Assembly: GCA_963921825.1 (NCBI GenBank)
Contig: OY997593.1
Span: 70,292,039 to 70,356,038, forward strand
From: Erodium maritimum
Lineage: Eukaryota > Streptophyta > Magnoliopsida > Geraniales > Geraniaceae
Length of the DNA stretch: 64,000 nt
Direction: 5' to 3'
Of this stretch, positions 57,008 to 64,000 are shown in pieces. Under the pieces are notes generated by a model. The model had not been told where the DNA came from. It searched no databases and saw only the letters and a program-made list of their open reading frames with translations. How positions within the stretch are numbered: position 1 is the first letter of the stretch; every line of letters begins with the position of its first letter. The position numbers and the translations under genes were made by a program.

Positions 57008-57623
57008 AACTAGTCGAACAGGTTCAGTTCTGTCTCTTCCCTGTTCTTCAGCTGACTTAAGATCATTGTCTAGTGTTATGGGGAAGCTGGATCTTAACTG
57101 ATACTTATAACTTATGTGTAGTGTTAGTATTTTACTGAATCTTAGGACGATTTTAGTTCTGTTTGGTTCATATGTTCGATACGAGGAAGAAGAGCTTATG
57201 AACATAGTTACATAGCCATGAATGCTCTGGTTCATTACAAGTGACTTGTTTTCATTTGAAAATTGCAAAGCTTGGCCTGAACAATGCTAATACTAGCAAC
57301 TAGTAGGAAATGTAATTATACATTTAGTAGTAATCTAACCGTAAGTTCGAATTTAAGTTGGAATTGATTATAAGAGCATGTACCAGTAGGGTTCTTATTT
57401 GAGGTTCTGAATTTTATTTGCTGCATTTGAATTTGAGCTAATAGAAATCGATGCTGGAATTGATGCCTGAAAATGATGTTTTTTCATAATGTCCGGTTCT
57501 TGTGGGGATTCTTGTGTGCTGGCTGAATGCTTAATAATCATTTCTAATTTCATTAATTAATGAAATGAAATAAATTTGAACTAACAAATATTTTATTATC
57601 GAACAATAATTAGTATTTATATG
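57008..57623. other. 3' flank of the kinase gene, nothing else recognised
   Basis: This holds the kinase 3'UTR and AT-rich intergenic sequence. No gene or bounded repeat was seen before the TRIM. Confidence 0.4.
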
Positions 57624-58003
57624 TATTAGAGGACCAACTCAACTAAAAGCTCAAGCTGATAGTTGAAGGTCCAATTATAGTTATATTCTAACATGCGCCC
57701 TCACGGACAAACCTGTTTACGGGTTTGGAGGTGAATTATTTAGAAGAGAAACATGAGCCCATTGAGAAGAATGATATGAGTTAACCCATTTTGGGGCAAA
57801 CATGAGCCCATTGAGAAGAATGATAAGGGTTACCCATTTTGGGGCAAATTGGATAAATAGAGAAGAAATAGATTTTTTGTAGAGAGTGAGGTTTGAACCC
57901 CCGGGTGCGTGAGGTGCGAAGGCTTTGATACCATATTAGAGGACCAACTCAACTAAAAGCTCAAACTGATAGTTGAAGGCCCAATTATAGTTATATTCTA
58001 ACA
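57624..58003 (-). mobile_element. TRIM: miniature LTR retrotransposon, 380 bp
   Basis: Two 70-bp LTRs (57624-57693 and 57934-58003) differ at two bases. On the minus strand the LTR runs TGTTAGAATATAACTATAAT...GGTCCTCTAATA and is followed by the primer site TGGTATCAAAGCC. A purine-rich tract (GTGAGGGCGCA) precedes the other LTR. Flanks ATATG (57619-57623) and GTATG (58004-58008) form a 5-bp duplication with one mismatch. The 240-bp interior has no coding capacity but contains a direct repeat (AAACATGAGCCCATTGAGAA). Confidence 0.85.
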
Positions 58004-58726
58004 GTATGGATTAAACACTAGATTGATTGGAAACAATACATAAAGTGAAACATTAGTCATAATTATTTGATAATACTTTTCCGATTACACATCGATTATC
58101 ATATGACATATCGAATAGTTAATAAGGATACCAATGATAGACCCTCAAATCCTTACACTTCGCATACAAGATTGTCCAAAGGCTACTATAGCAACCACGA
58201 TCACCCTGCATACAAGATTGTCCAAAGAAAAACCAAAACGATTAGTCAAGGTGTCGTTGATGTGACTCAATTTAGTAGTAAGATCATGCAATGATTGAAA
58301 TGAACAAACCACCACAAGAAGGGTTTATACGGGGGAAATTCAAACTTTCAATATCTAATTTGGATAAGACAATTCGGTTCAAATGCGTTCGATCTTTGAG
58401 TTGGACAAGATTTGTTGGTCTTCGAATCTCTGAGTTGGATAAGACATATCAGTCATATTATTTCGAATATCTGAGATGGATAAGATATGTTGATCAATTA
58501 TTTTCAAATTTATGAGATGGATAACGCATATATATCAATCATTTTTGAATATCGGAGATTGACAATACATACTAGTCAATTATTTTTAATCTTGATGAAA
58601 AGACATGTTAGTCAATAATTTTGAATCTTTGAGATGGATAAGACTTGTCGGTCAAAATTATACACATATAATAGATTCAAACAAACACACTCTATTGCAA
58701 GAGGAGTCCATCCATTATACATACAA
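58004..58726. other. AT-rich intergenic sequence with a degenerate tandem repeat
   Basis: No gene recognised apart from the repeat at 58395-58660. Confidence 0.4.
58395..58660. repeat. Degenerate tandem repeat, period about 41 bp
   Basis: About six units based on GAGATGGATAAGACATGTTG and GTCAATTATTTTGAAT. The GAG(A/T)TGGA anchors lie at 58398, 58432, 58473, 58514, 58555 (variant) and 58631. Confidence 0.6.
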
Positions 58727-59154
58727 GGGAAAACTACCGATATCTACCCAAAACCATGCCCATTTAACTGATTCTTACCTAAAACTTAAAGTTAACTGAT
58801 GCATACCCTGAAGTTTCGAAAATGTAACTCAAAACCCCTATGTCAGCTAAAATGACGAAAATACCCTCAACTACACTTCAATAATTATGTTAAAAAAATT
58901 ATTTAAAAATTACTTTTGTTATATATATATATTTACTTATTAAATGACTTCATTTTTATTTAAAAAAATCACTTCATTTATATTTTAAAAAAATTATTTA
59001 AAAAAATCATTGAGAGTATTTTCGTCCTTTTAGCTGACAAAAGGGGTTTTTAGTTACAAGTCGTAACTTCAGGGTATGCATCAGTTTACTTTAAACTTCA
59101 GAGTAAACATCAGTTAAATGGGCATGATTTTGGGTAGGTATTGGTAGTTTTCCC
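58727..59154. mobile_element. Hairpin MITE, family F, perfect 9-bp duplication
   Basis: It begins GGGAAAACTACCGATATCTA and ends TAGGTATTGGTAGTTTTCCC. Arms pair through CATGCCCATTTAACTGAT against ATCAGTTAAATGGGCATG and through TCAGCTAAAATGACGAAAAT against the ATTTTCGTCCTTTTAGCTGA side. It is flanked exactly by TACATACAA at 58718-58726 and 59155-59163. Confidence 0.85.
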
Positions 59155-59279
59155 TACATACAAACATGAAATTAAAACGACCAGTCAAAAATATAAATTG
59201 GGATCTTTTCGAAAAAAGAAATCATATAACTAAAGACAAACAAGCATAAACACATAAACAAGATAGGTAAAACCTTACT

Positions 59280-60290
59280 TCAAACACTCATACCATTCTT
59301 TAAGCGTTTATTTTATCGCATTGTCGATGCTCTCAAGATGTTTCTAGAGAAGTTGCATGTATTTGGTTCGACAAATAAATTCTTCTTCAGACATGGTCGA
59401 TGTTTGCTCTGATTTCACTCGGTAGTATCGCGCGAAGAGGTCGTTCTATTGGTCTTGCAGCTTAATAACTTCATCATACTTTCCCACCTTTGCTTGGTCC
59501 ACGGCGGCCACTGCATTCACTTCATCACTCACCATTTTTTCTTCTACTCCGAGGACTTCTGGCCTAACAGACGCAATTGTTGTGGTGGGACATGTCGTTG
59601 GCCTTCTTCCACATTCGGGGTAGGATGTTCGGGGACCCATTCCGGCCGGGACTCACTAGCGAGAGCTATATCTTTACCGTTTGATGACGAGGGGTCTGAA
59701 AGTTGTAAGACTCAACCTTATTCAACTGTTGCCACTTTTCCTCAGCTATGCCTTCCTCCGCAGTGAATTTTGGTTCATCGTTCAACATTTCCCATCAATG
59801 ATGGTAATAAAAATTCGCAAGAGATTCCTCTATTGCATACGATTGCATGGCAACGTGGTAATGGCCATAGTCGTTCTGACCAATAGTCCATTTCGTTTGG
59901 GTTTAGACAAAATGTTGGTTGAATTTTCCTACATGAGGTGCAGTCTTATTCCAGTGATTTTTGCATTGCAGACCCGTCTTTACTGGGAAAACAAGACCTT
60001 CATTGAACTTATTGGTAATTTGACCCCAAAAGGTCTCCCCAGTCTGGTTGTTATCCTTGATTGCGTCTTTGGATGTGATCACCTAAATAGATATGAGTTT
60101 CTTGTCCTCGTCAATCGACCAAAGTTTTTAAGACCTGTAGATGACACATGCGAAGACATATGGGTTTCGTTGCTTCCATCATGGGACTCTTGCATGTGCG
60201 CGTACAGTTGGGGGTCGCGGTTATACGGATTGAGGACTATAGGTGGCTGCATGTACGAGTTGGGGACTAAGAACGACTGAATGTGCATTA
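59280..60290 (-). pseudogene. Remnant of a Myb/SANT-like Harbinger companion protein
   Basis: Broken minus-strand segments resemble the Myb/SANT-like ORF1 proteins that accompany plant PIF/Harbinger transposases and related host genes. Near 60030-60060 the phrase TGETFWGQI precedes CKNHWNKTAPHVGKF (about 59950-59990), the core of the trihelix/SANT domain. Further down, EMLNDEPKF (about 59780-59800) matches the usual spacer end. A late segment (59446-59640) ends KYDEVIKLQDQ. Stops and shifts are frequent. It lies outside the Harbinger inverted repeats at 60577-62669, so it may belong to a different insertion. Confidence 0.55.
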
Positions 60291-60573
60291 TAAGTTGAAA
60301 GCCACCGAGCTACACCGCATTGAACTCAGTTAGAAAGAAATTCTTATTGAAATGAGATTTTCAGGAAGAAGTATTTGAGACAGAACTAAAGTAAATATGA
60401 ATAGTGGATGGAGTGATTGTATTTATAGATACTATTTTTTAAAAAAAATTTAGGACTTCATTTTAATAAAATAAATAATTTAAAATAAAGAAGGATAGAG
60501 TTGTTGCCATACGATTGGTCGACTCCAGTTTATGATAGTGATTCCAACTGTACCATGATAGGAATCAAACCAC

Positions 60574-60576
60574 TTA
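60574..60576. repeat. Target-site duplication TTA of the Harbinger element, left
   Basis: TTA, matched by TTA at 62670-62672; 3-bp TTA/TAA duplications are typical of PIF/Harbinger. Confidence 0.75.
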
Positions 60577-60586
60577 GAGCATGAAC

Positions 60587-60745
60587 AACAGAAAAGACCT
60601 TGGTGGGGTCCTGGGAGTGCAGAACTTGTGCTGACTGGACAAAAGTGAGCACCTGAGAGTGCAGAAAAGTGGGTGTTTTGCAACAGAAAGACCCTCTGAG
60701 GTCCTGGGAGTGCAGAACAGTGCTGACTGGATGCTGTCTGGATTA
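60587..60745. repeat. Duplicated subterminal segment of the Harbinger element
   Basis: AACAGAAAAGACCTTGGTGG at 60587 recurs as AACAGAAAGACCCTCTGAGG at 60681. Both copies continue with GGTCCTGGGAGTGCAGAAC and end at GTGCTGACTGGA. Such subterminal repeats may serve as transposase binding sites. Confidence 0.6.
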
Positions 60746-60982
60746 TTAATTGATATTTTGCTGTTTTATTTGATTCTTTATCAGAAACCGTTTAAAATCT
60801 TTATAATTTAAACAATTTTGGAAATAAATAATTAATGACAATAAATAATTCATAAATAAATTTAACACAAATATAATTGAAGTTCTAATTTTATTAAACC
60901 CCTTTTAATACAACCCACAAAAAACCAGCTCCAAGAGCACAAACGATTACTCGTCATCATGGAAACCAGCTCCATATAGACC

Positions 60983-62197
60983 TCATAAGTGCTCCATAAG
61001 ATCATATTGTAGTTGATGGTGGGTCTCAGGATTTAGGACACTTTGTTGAGCATCCACTCGTTGCTGGTATTCCAATGGCCCTCCGTGGTGCCATCGTTCC
61101 GGTGGTGTCCAATTCGGCATTTCTGGAGGTTGCGCGTACAACAACTTCTCATCCCCATACTCGTACCGGCCACGCTCATCCTCTACAATCATGTTGTGTA
61201 GAATTATGCAAGTGTGCATGATATCAGCCAAAGTGTGTGGGCTCCAACTACGAGCAGGACGGGAAATGATGTGCAACCTTGCTTGAAGTACTCCAAAAGC
61301 CCTTTCAATATCTTTCCGAGCACCTTCTTGGCATTTAGCAAACATCTTCTCTTTGGGCTCGAAGGGATGCCGAATAGTCTTCACGAACCGTGCCCATGTT
61401 GGGTAAATGCTGTCCACCAAGTGATAAGGTCGGTCGTACCGATGACCGTTGATCTCGTACTCCACAGCTAGCTCACGGCCGTAGTAAGCGTCTTGGAATA
61501 GGTGGCTGTTGCTGAGGACGTTGATGTCGTTGTTCGAGCCAACCATCCCGAAAAATGCATGCCAAATCCATAAATCACGGGACGCTACAACTTCAAGCAT
61601 AATCGTCTTGTCCCCGTGGTGACCTCCCCGTCCATGGGCTCCCTGGTCTTCGGTTGGGCAGTTCTTCCACTTCCAATGCATACAGTCAAGACTCCCCGCC
61701 ATTCCGGGAAACCCTCGGCTGTACCCTTCTCGGAGTAAGCGCTCCATGTCACTCGGTGTGGGTGTACGCTCATACTCGGCTCCGAAGACCTCAATGACGG
61801 CCTTGCAAAACTTACGTAAACATTCAAGTATGATGCTTACCCCAATGCGCAGAGTTTCGTCCAATGAATCGGCCGAGGACCCATACGCAAGCATCCGTAT
61901 AGCGACGGTGCACTCATGCTCCGTTGATAAGCCCGGTCGTGAGGCAGCGTCCCTACTCTGTTTGAAGTAACTGTCGTGAGCCTTCACTGCGTCCATAATC
62001 CGTTGGGAAAGTGGTCTGCACATACGGAACCGACGCCTAAACGTATCAGTGCCATATAGGGGTTGTTCGTCAAAATAGTTCCTCATCAATTGGATCTGGG
62101 CTTCCGAACGACCTCTGTTAATCTCTCGTCGCATTGGTTCCCCACGGATGGCCCTCTGGACCCTTGGCATTACTCTCTGCATGTGCCTCTCCATCAT
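60983..62197 (-). CDS. PIF/Harbinger DDE transposase
   Basis: A nuclear transposase (DDE_Tnp_4 type) that cuts and joins element ends. The 404-codon frame has no internal stop. The N-terminal part contains RRRFRMCRPLSQRIMDAV and the region GSSADSLDETLRIG. Catalytic residues are Asp171 (MAGSLDCMHWKW), Asp262 (YHLVDSIYPTWARFVKTI) and Glu298 (RKDIERAFGVLQARL), giving D35E spacing between the last two. GMVGSNNDINVL is also typical. The same frame continues upstream to an ATG at 62318-62320 (MSDDEVMSDVEEM), interrupted by TGA at 62207-62209. The original protein was therefore probably about 445 residues, and this copy has either lost its first 41 or starts internally. Confidence 0.85.
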   Translation of the reverse strand: MMERHMQRVMPRVQRAIRGEPMRREINRGRSEAQIQLMRNYFDEQPLYGTDTFRRRFRMCRPLSQRIMDAVKAHDSYFKQSRDAASRPGLSTEHECTVAIRMLAYGSSADSLDETLRIGVSIILECLRKFCKAVIEVFGAEYERTPTPSDMERLLREGYSRGFPGMAGSLDCMHWKWKNCPTEDQGAHGRGGHHGDKTIMLEVVASRDLWIWHAFFGMVGSNNDINVLSNSHLFQDAYYGRELAVEYEINGHRYDRPYHLVDSIYPTWARFVKTIRHPFEPKEKMFAKCQEGARKDIERAFGVLQARLHIISRPARSWSPHTLADIMHTCIILHNMIVEDERGRYEYGDEKLLYAQPPEMPNWTPPERWHHGGPLEYQQRVDAQQSVLNPETHHQLQYDLMEHL

Positions 62198-62320
62198 CCG
62201 CCGGAATCATCGCTCAACTGGCCGCATTTGGGCTGCCATCTCCTCATACGTCGGCATCTGGGGAGCCAGCTCCTCGTACGTCATCTCCTCAACGTCGGAC
62301 ATAACCTCGTCGTCGGACAT
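62198..62320 (-). pseudogene. Upstream extension of the transposase with one nonsense codon
   Basis: In frame with the transposase from the ATG at 62318-62320. It is rich in Asp/Glu (MSDDEVMSDVEEMTYEE), like many Harbinger N-termini. The TGA at 62207-62209 (codon 38) lies four codons before the downstream ATG pair. Everything else fits a genuine N-terminus. Confidence 0.65.
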
Positions 62321-62652
62321 TTTCGAAAATAGCGAGTATGAAGTGAGAATGAAAGAGTGAAAGTAGAGAATGATGTGAGAAAAATGAGGAATGATGTTGG
62401 GTATTTATAGGGTTCCATTTATTTGATTTTTGAATTAAAAAAAAAGAGCCGTTACCCGACCGTTGTAAACGGTCAGATTTGGCGAAGCCACATGGCGGTA
62501 CGGGAGAGGGCCACGACAACCGAGGGAGCGAGGAGCGAGGGACCGAGGAGCGGTCCCGTTGTTTCAGGCGCGCGGACCGCGATTTTTCGTCTCCACAACG
62601 GAACGGCCCGCGGTCCTCGGACCGGGCGCGCGCGGATCGGAGAGCGGGTGCG

Positions 62653-62669
62653 TTCCGTTGTTCATGGTC
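62653..62669 (-). repeat. Right terminal inverted repeat of the Harbinger element
   Basis: On the minus strand, GACCATGAACAACGGAA. It pairs with 60577-60593. Confidence 0.75.
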
Positions 62670-62672
62670 TTA
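62670..62672. repeat. Target-site duplication TTA of the Harbinger element, right
   Basis: TTA, identical to 60574-60576. Confidence 0.75.
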
Positions 62673-63387
62673 GTTTCGGCTCTTGATCTTGCCATGGCAT
62701 ACGCCACGGTTCGTTCCTTTCCTCTATAATGTTAAGTTCTTGATTCTAATTTCTAGTGATAGGAATCGACCGCACCACAAAATGATGTGTAACGTGCTCG
62801 AATCATACTTCAATAACTCTTAAAACGTTTACTGGTTAGCAAAAGAAATGACATTTTTGTAAAAAATCAAAACTTCTGGTCAAAAAACTCTAAATAAATG
62901 AATAAAGAAGAGGAAAGAGAGAAAAAAAAATGGTACACAAAGTCATGTGAACAAACACATTATAATTGCAAGCTAAGCACAAAGAATGAAAGACAAGTTT
63001 CTTTACCTATTTTTCATTTTTCTTATTTGTTTAATATTATATAATTATTATGATAATAATAAAGCCACTGTTTTTTTCCTACTTTTATGGTCTCTTTGAC
63101 CCAAAGAACTCATCATAGCTCAACAAAAACCACTGGTCAAGATCCCACAATTGGGTCCCATGTGATGATCCTTGTCCACACTGAGAAGAAGAAGGTCCAC
63201 AACAAGCTACCATGCACCCTCACAGCAGCAGAGTGCACCCCAGCACCCTCAGACAAAGGACAGAGAAAATTTAGATAAAAAAGAAAAATTAATAATAGTA
63301 GAGAGAGGAGAGAGAAAGGGAACATTTTTAGAGAGAGAAAGGGAACATTTTTAGAGAGAGAGGGAGAAGAGGAGAGCTGTAATCCAC
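62673..63387 (+). promoter_or_regulatory. Upstream region and leader of the GSK3-like kinase gene
   Basis: AT-rich upstream sequence turning into a GA-rich leader. The repeated phrase TTTAGAGAGAGAAAGGGAAC occurs twice at about 63308-63350 and GAGAGAG runs continue to about 63376. Such pyrimidine- or purine-rich leaders are common in plant housekeeping genes. I cannot place the transcription start. Confidence 0.45.
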
Positions 63388-63507
63388 ATGGCTTCTTTGC
63401 CCTTGGGGCCTCACCATCAGGCACCACCACCACAGCCACAACAAGGAGACAATGACCCATTGACGCTCGCCGCCGCCGCCAGTCGCCGCCAGATGGACTC
63501 CGACAAG
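63388..63507 (+). CDS. GSK3/SHAGGY-like protein kinase, first coding exon only
   Basis: Exon 1 has 40 codons, from the ATG at 63388-63390 to the donor GACAAG|GTACTT. It reads MASLPLGPHHQAPPP, a Gln/Pro-rich stretch, then RRQMDSDK. The MASLPLGP start and the DSDK end before the first intron match the N-terminus of plant clade II GSK3-like kinases (the BIN2 group), which repress brassinosteroid signalling. The kinase domain lies beyond the window, so this rests on a short N-terminus. An insertion of Ala/Arg-rich sequence relative to close relatives is possible. Confidence 0.72.
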
Positions 63508-64000
63508 GTACTTACTTTCAGCTCCGACCCACTAGCCCATTTCTGCTTCTTTTGATTTGTGTATGTGTGTTGTAAAGTGGGTTGCTTAGATCTTCTCTGA
63601 TCCAGCTCGAAATCTTTGTTTCTGGTGTGATCTTCGTCTTCCTCGGCTTCTGCTTCTTATTTGGAGATCTGGGTCAGCTCGCCGGAGGATTTTTCTGATT
63701 CTTTCTAGGGATTTATGGCTTAAAGTTCACATCTTGGAGCTCTGTAACTCATTTTCTGAAGTTTAGGCTTTGTGGGGTTACTGGGGATCTCGATCTTGTG
63801 TTTGGGCTTGCTTGCATGTATTGCTGGATTTTCTGACTGTTTGTTTGTTTGCTGAGAAAATTTAGGAAAATAGTTGAAAAGGGTACTCTTATTTTCTTCT
63901 AATGAAATTTGCTTCTGTGAAATTATTGTATTTAGCTGTCCTGAGATTGGGTATTTTTTTTTCTTTACAAGTTCATAAATTTTATTCATTTTGATATGAA
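63508..64000 (+). other. Intron 1 of the GSK3-like kinase gene, window end
   Basis: It begins with the GTACTTAC donor and continues T-rich to the end of the window without an acceptor or another coding stretch that I can support. Confidence 0.6.

Larger units (their letters stand above)
60577..62669 (-). mobile_element. PIF/Harbinger DNA transposon, 2.1 kb
   Basis: The left tip GAGCATGAACAACAGAA pairs with the right tip, which on the minus strand reads GACCATGAACAACGGAA (15 of 17 positions match). TTA lies on each side. The element holds one DDE transposase frame on the minus strand (60983-62197, extendable to 62320 past one stop). Near the left end a segment of about 94 bp is duplicated. 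The right end is very GC-rich (62460-62660). No Myb-like ORF1 is inside the repeats; a decayed one lies just outside. The short tips and intact catalytic residues suggest recent activity. Confidence 0.82.

Noticed and set aside
57890-57935. tRNA-like T-loop phrase GGTTTGAACCCC
   Set aside because: It sits inside the TRIM interior next to the primer site; no cloverleaf could be drawn.
59681-60280. 199-codon frame on the plus strand
   Set aside because: It lies opposite the Myb/SANT-like remnant, whose minus-strand motifs are recognisable.

Overview
This window is nuclear DNA of a flowering plant, most likely a eudicot. Short exons are split by AT-rich introns with GT-AG borders, the encoded proteins belong to plant families, and much of the rest is plant-type transposable elements. 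I cannot name the species. No tRNA, rRNA, CRISPR array or bacterial-style operon was seen.

I could build six host loci exon by exon. They are a four-exon GARP/G2-like transcription factor (854-2595, minus); a five-exon plant cysteine oxidase of the PCO4/5 type (17658-23667, minus); a four-exon MBF1 transcriptional coactivator (39258-40858, plus); a DAD1-like phospholipase A1 broken by three separate lesions (43423-44647, minus); a six-exon membrane-anchored receptor-like kinase (53003-57007, plus); and the first coding exon of a GSK3/SHAGGY-like kinase of the BIN2 clade, cut off by the window end (63388 onward, plus). The genes are unrelated and do not form a cluster.

The rest is dominated by mobile DNA, much of it with clean borders. 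From left to right: a GC-rich retroposon-like island carrying a 30-base G run (5346-6487); a decayed LINE with a 10-bp target-site duplication (11617-16235); an isolated LTR (16595-16821); a tandem array of four miniature LTR units inside a cysteine oxidase intron (19024-19907); a 2.8-kb LINE-like derivative with no polymerase and a 15-bp duplication (26947-29750); a copia remnant (about 29931-31035); a nearly full-length Ty3 chromovirus-type element (33224-39046); a Ty1-copia element (46911-52685); a 380-bp TRIM (57624-58003); and a PIF/Harbinger DNA transposon with TTA target duplication, terminal inverted repeats and a long transposase frame (60577-62669).

A recurring theme is a set of hairpin MITEs of about 240-780 bp. 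They begin GGG or GG and end CCC or CC, are inverted repeats over much of their length, and in the clearest cases have 9-bp target-site duplications, as expected for Mutator-like elements. Many sit in introns of the cysteine oxidase and the receptor kinase, and some are nested in one another. Two LTR retrotransposons have also landed just upstream of host genes (MBF1 and the kinase), each with its 5' LTR facing the gene. I found no clearly new multi-gene system. The best leads are the hairpin MITE superfamily, the intronic TRIM array, the polymerase-less LINE derivative and the Harbinger element.
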